Shown: positions 1 to 7,104 of the stretch, piece after piece
How the letters are laid out: each line of letters starts with the position of its first letter
Numbering within the stretch: position 1 is the stretch's first letter
Origin: Collinsella sp.
Lineage (GTDB): Bacteria > Actinomycetota > Coriobacteriia > Coriobacteriales > Coriobacteriaceae
Reading direction: 5' to 3'
Assembly (NCBI GenBank): GCA_019424965.1
Contig: JAHYYL010000036.1
Span: forward strand, 571-23,973
DNA length: 23,403 bases
The notes under the pieces: model-generated
Databases searched by the model: none
Seen by the model: the letters and a program-made list of their open reading frames with translations, nothing else
Told to the model about the DNA's origin: nothing
Program-made: the position numbers and the translations under genes

Positions 1-7
1 AAAACGG

Positions 8-499
8 TCACCCGTGAGGAAGTGTTGGGTTCGAGTGCTGTGGACAATGCTCCAGCATGCTGGGATCGAACTCGCTAGCCGGAATCACACGGTACCCGTG
101 ACGCAGCAGCAGATCGACAAAAACACCATTGCCCGCGGTGAGCGTACCGCTAAAGGTGCCATCGTAGACGTGACCCGTACCGCACGAGGGGCTGCGGTCC
201 TGCAAAATGCACGCAACGATCTCGGACGGGCCGCCCGCCTGCTCGCACATATCGAGCGCGCGCTGAGCACCCTGGCGAAACTCGCGATCGACCGAGATGC
301 CCTCGCAGGTACAAACCTCGCCATTCACAATCTCGGACGGCTTGCGCGGTGTGGGCAAGCCGCCAAAAACCTCGGGGCACACCAACAGGACCTCGGTCCC
401 TGTGCGTTCGCAGGCCTCGACCAACGCGCGATGGTAATTGTCGAGCCCGTTATATTTGCAGCTCTCTCCCATCAAGCAGGCACTCACCACGATCTTCAT
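8..499 (-). CDS. DUF523 domain protein
   Basis: A 163-residue protein of the DUF523 family, whose biochemical role is not firmly established. The family hallmarks are all visible: an N-terminal SACLMGESCKYNG stretch, then CPEVFGGLPTPRKPSEI near residue 46, and a DRSPSCG motif near residue 105. The conserved cysteines in these motifs suggest metal or Fe-S binding, which is inference. I chose the ATG at 499 because a GGGAGGG Shine-Dalgarno lies 6-7 bases upstream; a longer reading from 514 would add five residues (MGGIC) and lose that site. The gene follows ftsH on the same strand, but a strong terminator hairpin (519-555) ends only 19 bases before its start, so expression probably depends on read-through or on a promoter inside ftsH. 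Identity as DUF523 is secure; the function is not. Confidence 0.9.
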   Translation of the reverse strand: MKIVVSACLMGESCKYNGLDNYHRALVEACERTGTEVLLVCPEVFGGLPTPRKPSEIVNGEVCTCEGISVDREFRQGAQRALDMCEQAGGPSEIVACILQDRSPSCGTGHVYDGTFSGTLTAGNGVFVDLLLRHGYRVIPASEFDPSMLEHCPQHSNPTLPHG

Positions 500-512
500 A
501 CATATCCCTCCC

Positions 513-555
513 AAACAAAACGCCCCATTTGAGATAGAAACTCAAATGGGGCGTT
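513..555 (-). terminator. Intrinsic terminator after ftsH
   Basis: A perfect 15-bp inverted repeat, arms AACGCCCCATTTGAG (519-533) and CTCAAATGGGGCGTT (541-555), has a 7-base loop. Read on the minus strand the second arm runs into TTTTGTTTGG, a U-rich tail. This is a textbook rho-independent terminator for ftsH, whose stop codon is at 575. The opposite strand has no T-run after the stem, so it acts in one direction only. Confidence 0.9.
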
Positions 556-574
556 CGACGTTGTGCAACCAGCC

Positions 575-2467
575 TTACTGCTGCTTTGGCATCAGCGGAT
601 TCTCGCGCGTGAGGAGATTCATGAACTCCTCGCCCGTGATCGTCTCCTTCTTGTACAGATAACGAGCCAGCTCATGGAGCTTAAACTTGTTCTCCTTGAG
701 GATCTGCAGGGCGCGGTCATGTGCGTCCTCGATCAGCTTGGCGACGATCGCGTCGACGCGCTCGGCCGTACCGGGGGCACAGGTGAGCGACGTGTCCTGG
801 TTGAGGTAGGCATTCTGAACGGTACCGAGCGCCATCATGCCAAACTCTTCCGACATACCAAAGCGCGTCACCATGTTGCGGGCGAGCTTGGTGGCCTGCT
901 CGATATCATTGGCCGCGCCAGTCGTCATCTCACCAAAGATGAGCTCCTCGGCAGCACGTCCGCCGCAGTAGACAGCGAGCTTGTCGAGCACCTCCTGGCG
1001 CGTGGTCAAGAAGCGCTCGTCCTCCTCGACCTGCATGGTGTAGCCCAGAGCACCGCTCGTACGCGGCACGATGGTGATCTTCGTAACCGGCGCAGAACCC
1101 TTCTGGCGGGCGGCAACGATGGCATGGCCGATCTCGTGATAGGACACGACCTGTTTCTCGTGATCGGACAGCACCGTGGACTTACGCTGCTGGCCGGCGA
1201 TGACGACCTCCACCGACTCCTCAAAGTCATCCTGCGTGGCGCGCTTGCGACCCTCGCGGACAGCGCGCAGGGCGCCCTCGTTGATGATGTTGGCCAGGTC
1301 GGCACCCGAGGCGCCAGGCGTGGCGCGGGCGATCGCGGTCAGGTCGATCGGCGGCTGCGTCTTCACGCTCTTGGCGTGCAGTTCAAGGATATTCTTGCGA
1401 CCGGTCAGGTCGGGCAGCTCAACGGGGATGCGGCGGTCGAAGCGGCCGGGGCGCAGCAGGGCCGGATCAAGGCTGTCGGGACGGTTGGTCGCAGCGAGGA
1501 CGACGATACCCTTGTGGTTATCGAATCCATCCATCTCGGTCAGCAGCTGATTGAGCGTCTGCTCGCGCTCGTCGTTGCCACTAAAGCCGCCGCCATCGCG
1601 CTTCTTGCCGATGGTGTCGATCTCGTCGATAAAGACGATGCACGGGGCCTTTTCCTTGGCCTGCTTAAACAGGTCGCGAACCTTAGCGGCGCCGCGGCCG
1701 ACAAACATCTCAACAAACTCAGAACCAGAAATACTAAAGAACGGCACGCCCGCCTCGCCGGCCACAGCCTTGGCGAGCAGGGTTTTACCGGTACCCGGAG
1801 GGCCGACAAGGAGAGCGCCGCGTGGCAGTTTGGCGCCGATCTCCTCGTAGCGCTGCGGCTTCTCCAGAAAGTCGACGACCTCCTTGAGGGACTCCTTAGC
1901 CTCTTCCTGGCCGGCGACATCCTTAAAGGTCACGCCCACGTCCTTGGAGGCGATCACGCGCGCGCCGGACTTGCCCAGTCCGCCGCCGCCAAAACCACCG
2001 CCGCCAAAGTTCATCGACGGACCGTCATCACCCATGGCCTTCTTCATGCGGCGGTTGAGCCACCAGCCAATCAGGAAGAAAATCACCATGGGAAGAATGA
2101 GGGTGAGCAGGTAGTAGGTCATCAGGCCCGAGTTCTTATCGGGAACGACCGACTCAAGCGAAGCACCGGACTCAAGCACGCGATCGGTAAAGCCCGCGTC
2201 ATTCGGCACACCGGTCGTCTTGTAGGCGATATTCTCGTCCTCGCCCTTCTTGGTGTAATAAATCGTGTAATCGTCCGTGTTGTACTCGACCTTGTCGACG
2301 CTCTTCTTATCGAGCGCTTTGACAAACGTCGAGTAATCGGTCTTCGTAATCTGCTGCGTGTGACCGATGTTGGGGAACAGAACGGTCGAGAGCACGAGGT
2401 AGACGACGAAGGCGATGAGCACGTAGAGGATCATATTCCGTCTACGTTTATTGTCATCCATCTCCAT
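575..2467 (-). CDS. ftsH: ATP-dependent zinc metalloprotease FtsH
   Basis: Membrane-anchored AAA+ protease that degrades misassembled membrane proteins and selected cytosolic proteins. The order is classic: a transmembrane helix near residues 10-30 (MILYVLIAFVVYLVL), an extracytoplasmic domain, a second helix near 115-135, a Gly-rich linker (NFGGGGFGGGGLG), then the AAA module with Walker A GPPGTGKT (about residue 222), Walker B IVFIDEID and SRH LLRPGRFDRR. The zinc site HEIGH lies near 444 and the third ligand is probably the Asp in TGAANDIEQA. The pore region reads MFVGRGAAKVRDLF, with Arg where many FtsH proteins have Val. Length (630) is normal. The start is uncertain: ATG 2482 has no ribosome site, while ATG 2467 has GGAG 9 bases upstream, so I prefer 2467. 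It is divergent from cobO and ends at a strong terminator. Confidence 0.97.
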   Translation of the reverse strand: MEMDDNKRRRNMILYVLIAFVVYLVLSTVLFPNIGHTQQITKTDYSTFVKALDKKSVDKVEYNTDDYTIYYTKKGEDENIAYKTTGVPNDAGFTDRVLESGASLESVVPDKNSGLMTYYLLTLILPMVIFFLIGWWLNRRMKKAMGDDGPSMNFGGGGFGGGGLGKSGARVIASKDVGVTFKDVAGQEEAKESLKEVVDFLEKPQRYEEIGAKLPRGALLVGPPGTGKTLLAKAVAGEAGVPFFSISGSEFVEMFVGRGAAKVRDLFKQAKEKAPCIVFIDEIDTIGKKRDGGGFSGNDEREQTLNQLLTEMDGFDNHKGIVVLAATNRPDSLDPALLRPGRFDRRIPVELPDLTGRKNILELHAKSVKTQPPIDLTAIARATPGASGADLANIINEGALRAVREGRKRATQDDFEESVEVVIAGQQRKSTVLSDHEKQVVSYHEIGHAIVAARQKGSAPVTKITIVPRTSGALGYTMQVEEDERFLTTRQEVLDKLAVYCGGRAAEELIFGEMTTGAANDIEQATKLARNMVTRFGMSEEFGMMALGTVQNAYLNQDTSLTCAPGTAERVDAIVAKLIEDAHDRALQILKENKFKLHELARYLYKKETITGEEFMNLLTRENPLMPKQQ

Positions 2468-2471
2468 CTGC

Positions 2472-2499
2472 TTGAACTCCATCTACTGGGGTTGATAAT
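2472..2499 (+). promoter_or_regulatory. Candidate promoter for the adenosyltransferase gene
   Basis: TTGAAC (2472-2477) and GATAAT (2494-2499) are separated by 16 bases, giving a plausible sigma-70-type promoter pointing right, with transcription starting near 2506 and a leader of about 60 bases. The -35 box lies inside the first codons of the divergent ftsH gene. Assigned by eye only. Confidence 0.4.
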
Positions 2500-2568
2500 T
2501 TTTTCTAGAATACCCAACCCGGACGGCGATAAACCGACGCCGGGCACGAAAGGACAGAGAAGGCATCA

Positions 2569-3045
2569 CTGGGAGTCGGCAAGGTTCAAATCTATACGGG
2601 CGACGGCAAGGGCAAGACGACGGCTGCGCTGGGGCTTGCGCTGCGCGCCACGGGCTATGGACTTAACGTACTCATGCTTCAGTTTGCCAAGAAGCTGCAC
2701 TGCGCCGAGCATGATGCGGCGCCCCGTTTAGGTCTGCGCATCGTACAAGCCGACCGCGACACGCCCGAAGCCTGTGCCGCACAGATCATGGAGCTGGCGC
2801 GCGAGCAGATTAGCCAGGTCGACGTGCTGATCTTGGATGAGCTGGGAGAAGCCATGCGCCGAGGCTTTGTGACGCGCGAAGATGTCGAAGCGTTGATCGC
2901 AATGAAACCGACCACCACAGAGCTCGTGCTCACCGGCCGCGGCTTGCTGCCACTGGCCGATCTCGCGGACCTAGTAACCGAAATGCGCCCCGTCAAACAC
3001 TACTTCGACGAAGGCCTCCTAGCCCGCCAAGGCATCGAATACTAG
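2569..3045 (+). CDS. cobO: Corrinoid adenosyltransferase (CobO/BtuR type), probable CTG start
   Basis: ATP:corrinoid adenosyltransferase, which attaches the 5'-deoxyadenosyl group to the cobalt of cobalamin or its precursors. From CTG 2569 it has 158 residues: VQIYTGDGKGKTTAALG carries the P-loop at residues 11-18, VLILDEL is Walker B, and the C-terminus (LVTEMRPVKHYFDEGLLARQGIEY region) is family-typical. The first in-frame ATG is at 2674, past the P-loop, so that start would give a dead protein. The frame is open from 2533, and between there and 2674 there is no ATG, GTG or TTG. CTG 2569 is the only near-cognate start and has GAGAAGG ending 5 bases before it. The protein is shorter than the usual 170-200 residues. 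It stands alone, divergent from ftsH and convergent with the MATE gene; no other B12 genes are nearby. The family call is firm and the start is inference. Confidence 0.88.
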   Translation: MGVGKVQIYTGDGKGKTTAALGLALRATGYGLNVLMLQFAKKLHCAEHDAAPRLGLRIVQADRDTPEACAAQIMELAREQISQVDVLILDELGEAMRRGFVTREDVEALIAMKPTTTELVLTGRGLLPLADLADLVTEMRPVKHYFDEGLLARQGIEY

Positions 3046-3068
3046 TCGTTTAAGAACGTCCCCAATGA

Positions 3069-4418
3069 CTAGGCGGTGGCGCGGCCGAGCCAGTTGCCGC
3101 TGTGGTGGTAGATGGTGAACATCGTTGCCGTGATGAGCCAGGTTACGGGGTAGACCAGCAGCAGATGCTCGAGCGAGGGGTCGAGCGGCATAATCGCGAA
3201 CACCCACGCCACGCGGAGCACGACCGTGCCGAAGATCGTGAGCATCATAGGCTGGAAGCTCACGCCGGCGCCACGGATGGAGCCGGACGCGTTTTCGATA
3301 ATCGAGAAGATCGCGTAGAACGGCGCGATGAAATGAAGAATCGTCGTGGTGTAGGCCGAAATCGCGGCATCGTCGATAAACAGACGCGAAAGCGGGCCCG
3401 AGAACACCAGCAGCACGGCAGACAGGCCGCCAATAAGCACAAATGAAAGCACGAGCGACGTGTGGTATCCCTTTCGCATGCGATCGTAATTGCGCGCGCC
3501 AAAGTTCTGCGCCGAGAACGTGGTGATCGACACGCCGAGCGCCTCGGTCACCATCCAGATAATGCCATCCAAACGGCCCGAAAGACCCCACGCCGTGGTG
3601 ACATCGGCACCAAATGAGTTGACCGACACCTGAATCAAAACGTTGGAGATGGAATACGCCGCAGACTGAACGCCCAGCGGCAAACCGCACGAAAGCATGC
3701 TCTTGCAAATGCCGCGATCGATACCGAGCTTGGATAGCGACAAGCGCCACGCCCCCGGAGCGTGCATCATGCGAATCAAAATCATCGTGGCATTGGTGCA
3801 GATAGTCAGCGCCACCGCGATGCCACAGCCCAGCGCTTCCATGTGCAGCACGGCGACAAAAAGAATGTCGAATGCCACATTGACGAAGCAGCCGGAGGCA
3901 ATAATGACCGCCGGACCACGCGTGTCGCCCACGGCGCGCAACAGCGCCGTCCCCATATTGAGCAGCAGCGCTGCAAACATGGCGGCAAAGTAGCAACGGG
4001 CATACGCCACACCCTCGGCCAGCAGCTCATGCGGTGTATTCATCAGCACCAGCATCGGCTCGACAAACACCATGCCGAGAATGGAAATGACAATGCCGCC
4101 CACCAGCGCGAGCGTCATAGCCGTATGGACCGATCGGCTCAGGCGTTCGTCATCGTGCTGACCAAAAAACTGACCGGTAATGACCGCGCAGCCAGCGCCA
4201 ACGCCAACGCAAAAGCCAATGCAGAGCTCGGTGAGCACCATCGTGGCTTGAATGCCACCCAGCGCGAGCTTGCCGCCAAACTGGCCGACGATATACGTAC
4301 CAATAAGCGTGTAAGCCTGCTGAAAAAACGAGCTAAAGAAGATAGGGACGCACAGCGACAGCAGCTGTTGCCAAATGACACCCTGCGTTACATCGATAGC
4401 CGTAGATTTCTTAGCCAC
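3069..4418 (-). CDS. MATE family efflux transporter
   Basis: A 449-residue polytopic inner-membrane protein of the MatE family (NorM/DinF-like), which exports organic cations, drugs or metabolites with Na+ or H+ entry. The sequence shows about twelve hydrophobic segments in two pseudo-repeats. It begins with the typical cytoplasmic TQGVIWQQLLSLCVPIFFSS entry, carries FFQQAYTLIGTYIVGQFGG after helix 1, and has the mid-protein GLPLGVQSAAYSISN and AQNFGARNYDRM motifs of the second half. The substrate cannot be inferred. I chose GTG 4418 because GGGGAGGG lies just upstream; reading from 4451 would add a non-conserved MLFDVRWWGGR leader. The 125-base gap to the RNA methyltransferase gene upstream holds a nested inverted repeat (4484-4535). 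The gene converges with cobO, 23 bases away. Confidence 0.93.
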   Translation of the reverse strand: MAKKSTAIDVTQGVIWQQLLSLCVPIFFSSFFQQAYTLIGTYIVGQFGGKLALGGIQATMVLTELCIGFCVGVGAGCAVITGQFFGQHDDERLSRSVHTAMTLALVGGIVISILGMVFVEPMLVLMNTPHELLAEGVAYARCYFAAMFAALLLNMGTALLRAVGDTRGPAVIIASGCFVNVAFDILFVAVLHMEALGCGIAVALTICTNATMILIRMMHAPGAWRLSLSKLGIDRGICKSMLSCGLPLGVQSAAYSISNVLIQVSVNSFGADVTTAWGLSGRLDGIIWMVTEALGVSITTFSAQNFGARNYDRMRKGYHTSLVLSFVLIGGLSAVLLVFSGPLSRLFIDDAAISAYTTTILHFIAPFYAIFSIIENASGSIRGAGVSFQPMMLTIFGTVVLRVAWVFAIMPLDPSLEHLLLVYPVTWLITATMFTIYHHSGNWLGRATA

Positions 4419-4483
4419 ACGCCCTCCCCACCAGCGTACGTCAAACAACAAAACGGCAATTTAAGACCAAAGCCAATACCAGC

Positions 4484-4535
4484 TTAGCACCGACCGACGT
4501 CGGCCGAAACGCCCCGAACCAGAGCCCGGTGCTAA
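4484..4535 (-). promoter_or_regulatory. Nested inverted repeat in the leader of the MATE gene
   Basis: Outer arms TTAGCACCG (4484-4492) and CGGTGCTAA (4527-4535) are perfectly complementary over 9 bp. Between them lies a 10-bp palindrome CCGACGTCGG (4494-4503) and GC-rich sequence that could fold further. It sits just after the stop codon of the upstream RNA methyltransferase gene and 66 bases before the MATE start. There is no T-run after the outer stem, so a simple terminator is less likely than a structured leader or an mRNA 3'-end stabiliser. It does not match a riboswitch class I can recognise. Confidence 0.45.
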
Positions 4536-4543
4536 CTATCTGC

Positions 4544-5458
4544 CTAGTGATACAGCCCCGGCTGGTAGTGGTACTCGTTGCTCACATGCGGGCACAGCTG
4601 CCAAAAGGCAACAGCGCTTGCCGCGGCCACGTTGAGTGAATCGACCCCATGCGCCATCGGAATACGCACGGCGCGGTCGCAGCCTGCAATGGTCTTGGCG
4701 CCCAAGCCAGCACCCTCGGTGCCCATAAAGATTGCCAGGCGGTCAATCTCCTGGAGCGCGGGATCGTCCAGCGACACCGAATCATCCGTCAACGCCATAG
4801 CGGCACACGAAAAGCCGGCATCGTGTAGCGCCGCCAGCCCATCATGCGGCCATACGCGCGCTTCGCTGCCAATGCGTGTCCAGGGCACCTGGAACACCGT
4901 GCCCATGCTCACGCGGGCCGAACGACGATACAGCGGATCACAACACGTAGGACTGACCAAAATGCCGTCGACGTTGAGCGCGGCCGCCGAGCGGAATATT
5001 GCGCCCACATTGGTATGGTCGACAATGCCCTCGAGCACGCACACGCGCACCGGGCGCTCCCCCGCCGCCTCGACGACGCCGCCCAAGAACTCATCAACCG
5101 GAATCTGTCGCGGGCGACGAAATGCCGCGAGCGCACCGCGCGTCACATTGAAGCCCGTCAGCTGCTCCATGAGCTCCATGGAGGCAACGAACACAGGAAC
5201 CGGACCCGCGCCCTCGCGCACAACCAGGCGCTCAAACAGCGGCATCATCTGGTCGAGCCAGCGCTCACCCAACAGAAAACTCACCGGCCCGTATCCGGCG
5301 CGAACCGCGCGCTCGATAACCTTAGCGCTCTCGGCGATAAAGATGCCCTTTTGCGGCTCCAGCACGCAGCGCAGCTCGCGCTCGGTCAGTCGCACGTAGG
5401 CATCGAGCCGCTCGTCCTCGAGCGAATCGATTCGCAGCACCTCAACGGCATCAGTCAT
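4544..5458 (-). CDS. SpoU/TrmH family RNA 2'-O-methyltransferase
   Basis: A 304-residue S-adenosylmethionine-dependent RNA ribose methyltransferase of the SPOUT superfamily. The three SpoU motifs are clear in the C-terminal half: NVGAIFRSAAAL (motif 1), AIFMGTEGAGLG (motif 2) and RIPMAHGVDSLNVAAA (motif 3), which together form the knotted cofactor pocket. The N-terminal ~130 residues form a substrate-binding region of the kind seen in rRNA/tRNA methylases. The exact target nucleotide cannot be told from sequence. I prefer ATG 5458 (MTDAVEVLRI), which has GGAAGG about 11 bases upstream; the frame also opens with TTG at 5497 but without a ribosome site. It lies downstream of thyA-folA on the same strand, with a hairpin (5501-5519) in the gap. 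Confidence 0.92.
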   Translation of the reverse strand: MTDAVEVLRIDSLEDERLDAYVRLTERELRCVLEPQKGIFIAESAKVIERAVRAGYGPVSFLLGERWLDQMMPLFERLVVREGAGPVPVFVASMELMEQLTGFNVTRGALAAFRRPRQIPVDEFLGGVVEAAGERPVRVCVLEGIVDHTNVGAIFRSAAALNVDGILVSPTCCDPLYRRSARVSMGTVFQVPWTRIGSEARVWPHDGLAALHDAGFSCAAMALTDDSVSLDDPALQEIDRLAIFMGTEGAGLGAKTIAGCDRAVRIPMAHGVDSLNVAAASAVAFWQLCPHVSNEYHYQPGLYH

Positions 5459-5500
5459 AGCAGCCCGAACCCTTCCAATAGCAGCATCTATATACAACGA

Positions 5501-5519
5501 GGCGACGCCAGGCGTCGCC
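5501..5519 (-). repeat. Short perfect hairpin between folA and the RNA methylase gene
   Basis: GGCGACGCC and GGCGTCGCC flank a single base, so the hairpin is in practice a 7-bp stem with a 5-base loop. Minus-strand sequence after it is TCGTTGTATATAG, only weakly U-rich. It may be a weak terminator after thyA-folA or an mRNA-stability element. Confidence 0.5.
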
Positions 5520-5561
5520 CCTCAATCATTCCAACCCGATAATACCGTGGCAAAAGGTGAT

Positions 5562-6080
5562 TTAAGCACTAACGCGACGATACGTCACGAACTCATAATC
5601 GAGGCCTTCGTCACCCTCGCCCGCGGCAATCGTGGCAACCCCTTCGCGCCGCGCAACTTCCCACGCGGGATCGGCGTCCAAGTCGGGAAAGTACGTGTCC
5701 ACGGGATGGACGCAGTGGTCATGCGTGACCTCGGCCTCCACGCAGTACGGCAAAAACTGCCGATAGACATCGCCGCCGCCGATCACCCAGGCAACGGGCT
5801 CATCGGCAACCGCGGCGAGCGCCTCGCCGATACTATGCACCACGTCGACTCCCTCGGGCGTAAAAACCTCGTCGCGCGTGAGCACGATATTGCGACGATT
5901 CTTGAGCGGACGTCCACCGGGAAAACTCAGCAGCGTCTTGCGTCCCATGATGACCGGACAGCCCTTGGTACACGCCACAAAATGGCGCATGTCGGCGCGA
6001 TTGGACACGACCATATCGCCCTCGCAGCCAATGCCCCAGTCGTCACACACGGCGACGATGGCAGAAAGCTTACACGTCAT
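5562..6080 (-). CDS. folA: Dihydrofolate reductase
   Basis: Reduces dihydrofolate to tetrahydrofolate with NADPH, restoring the cofactor oxidised by the neighbouring thymidylate synthase. The 172-residue protein has the family layout: LSAIVAVCDDWGIG at the N-terminus (substrate and Met20 loop region), then CPVIMGRKTLLSFPGGRPLKNR near residues 43-63 (cofactor-binding), VLTRD, and WVIGGGDVYRQFLPYC near residue 100 (the GG pair by the cofactor). I took ATG 6080; an alternative GTG at 6089 directly abuts the thyA stop codon and would add MAG. The thyA stop (6090-6092) lies within the AGGTGG ribosome site, so the two genes are probably translated in tandem. The order thyA then folA is common. Confidence 0.96.
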   Translation of the reverse strand: MTCKLSAIVAVCDDWGIGCEGDMVVSNRADMRHFVACTKGCPVIMGRKTLLSFPGGRPLKNRRNIVLTRDEVFTPEGVDVVHSIGEALAAVADEPVAWVIGGGDVYRQFLPYCVEAEVTHDHCVHPVDTYFPDLDADPAWEVARREGVATIAAGEGDEGLDYEFVTYRRVSA

Positions 6081-6089
6081 ACCTGCCAC

Positions 6090-6938
6090 CTATACCGCAA
6101 TGGGGATGCTCTTGACCTGCGGGCCGTGCTCGTAGCCCTCGACGATCAGGTCGTCGGTCGTAAACGCGTAGAAATCGTGCACATCAGGGTTAAGCGTTAC
6201 CTTGGGCGCCGCAAACTGCGGACGCTCGATAAGTTCGCGGACGATGTCGACATGGCGGTCGTAAATGTGGGCATCGGCAATCACATGCAGCAGCTCGCCG
6301 GGAATCATATCGACCGACTGCGCGACCATCATCAGCAAGATGGCGTACTGGCACACGTTCCAGTTATTCGCGGCCAAAATGTCCTGGCTGCGCTGGTTGA
6401 GAATCATGTTGAGCGTCGGTTTGTCATCCTGCGGTCGCTGTGTCACGTTATACGTCACGCTGTAGGCGCACGGATACAAGTGCATCTCGGAAAGGTCGCT
6501 AAACACGTACGTGTTGGTCATGATGCGGCGACTGTACGGCGTATGCTCAAGGTCGTACAACACACGGTCCATCTGGTCAAAGTCGCCCTCGGTATAATGG
6601 CTCTTCTGGCCAATCTGATACCCGTAGGCCTTGCCGATGGAGCCGGTCTCGTCGGCCCACTCGTCCCAAATATGGCTGTTGAGGTCATGCACGTTATTGG
6701 ACTTCTTTTGATAGATCCATAGGATCTCATCCATGGCAGATTTGAGGGCCGTACGACGCAAGGTAAGCGCGGGAAACTCCTCGCGCAGGTCGTAGCGCGC
6801 CGTAACGCCAAAGTTTTTAATGGTATAGGCAGGGGTGCCATCCTCCCACACCGGACGGACCTTTTGGCCCTCGGTGGTGGTGCCATGGTCCAGAATATCG
6901 CGGCACATGGTTACAAACTGTTGATCAGCCTTGCTCAT
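6090..6938 (-). CDS. thyA: Thymidylate synthase (ThyA)
   Basis: Converts dUMP to dTMP with methylene-tetrahydrofolate, producing dihydrofolate for the adjacent folA product. It has 282 residues. The probable catalytic Cys is residue 157 in LYPCAYSVTYN, followed by the dUMP-phosphate-binding NQRSQD near 181-186 and the DAHIYDRHVD segment. The overall pattern (KSNNVHDLN, HIWDEW, IGKAYGYQIG, and a C-terminus ending in AV) resembles the phage phi3T/Bacillus subtilis ThyA type more than the E. coli type. The usual LGxPFN segment reads AANNWN here. ATG 6938 has AGGAGGG 4 bases upstream; the open frame extends further up to 7253 but that part crosses the divergent promoter region and is not coding. 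Divergent from the UPF0251-NifX gene. Confidence 0.96.
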   Translation of the reverse strand: MSKADQQFVTMCRDILDHGTTTEGQKVRPVWEDGTPAYTIKNFGVTARYDLREEFPALTLRRTALKSAMDEILWIYQKKSNNVHDLNSHIWDEWADETGSIGKAYGYQIGQKSHYTEGDFDQMDRVLYDLEHTPYSRRIMTNTYVFSDLSEMHLYPCAYSVTYNVTQRPQDDKPTLNMILNQRSQDILAANNWNVCQYAILLMMVAQSVDMIPGELLHVIADAHIYDRHVDIVRELIERPQFAAPKVTLNPDVHDFYAFTTDDLIVEGYEHGPQVKSIPIAV

Positions 6939-6972
6939 TGACCCTCCTGTCAGTCGCCTATAAGCAATTTTT

Positions 6973-6978
6973 ATTGTA
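6973..6978 (-). promoter_or_regulatory. Candidate -10 box for thyA
   Basis: On the minus strand TACAAT lies 34 bases before the thyA start and would place the transcript start near 6966. No convincing -35 box is visible at 16-18 bases upstream, so the call is weak. Confidence 0.3.
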
Positions 6979-7022
6979 GCCCAGGCGCACGCGGCCCCAC
7001 AGCCCAAACATAAGCCCTCATT

Positions 7023-7040
7023 TTCTGACATATGCCAGAA
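7023..7040 (+). promoter_or_regulatory. Operator candidate 1 (TGACATATG palindrome)
   Basis: TTCTGACATATGCCAGAA is an almost perfect 18-bp palindrome with one mismatched pair, centred at 7031.5. It lies just upstream of the putative -35 box of the UPF0251-NifX gene. The core TGACATATG recurs at 7079, exactly 53 bases away centre to centre. Confidence 0.6.
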
Positions 7041-7045
7041 ATTCC

Positions 7046-7073
7046 TTGCACAAATCCGCACGTTCGCTATTCT
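7046..7073 (+). promoter_or_regulatory. Candidate promoter for the UPF0251-NifX gene
   Basis: TTGCAC (7046-7051) and TATTCT (7068-7073) with a 16-base spacer would start transcription near 7080, inside the second palindrome. The boxes match the consensus only partly. The position between the two palindromes is what makes it attractive. Confidence 0.4.
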
Positions 7074-7078
7074 ATTGT

Positions 7079-7090
7079 TGACATATGTCA
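7079..7090 (+). promoter_or_regulatory. Operator candidate 2 (TGACATATGTCA)
   Basis: TGACATATGTCA is a perfect 12-bp palindrome centred at 7084.5, overlapping the predicted transcript start and 15 bases before the ATG. It shares TGACATATG and the following CAGA with the site at 7026-7039. A protein bound here would block the promoter. Confidence 0.65.
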
Positions 7091-7104
7091 GATTTGGAGC
7101 ACGT

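Noticed and set aside
2482..2570. Cobalamin riboswitch upstream of the corrinoid adenosyltransferase
   Set aside because: The gap is under 90 bases and contains no B12-box-like sequence; far too short for the known riboswitch.
563..2731. A 722-codon plus-strand open frame antisense to ftsH
   Set aside because: It mirrors the ftsH codons in a GC-rich genome, has a low-complexity composition with no recognised domain, and runs into cobO. The minus-strand FtsH is unmistakable.
3042..3072. Inverted repeat CTAGTCGTT / AATGACTAG spanning the stop codons of cobO and the MATE gene
   Set aside because: The 9-bp stem has a G-T pair, a 13-base loop and no T-run on either side; it may be a weak convergent terminator, but the evidence is too thin to annotate.
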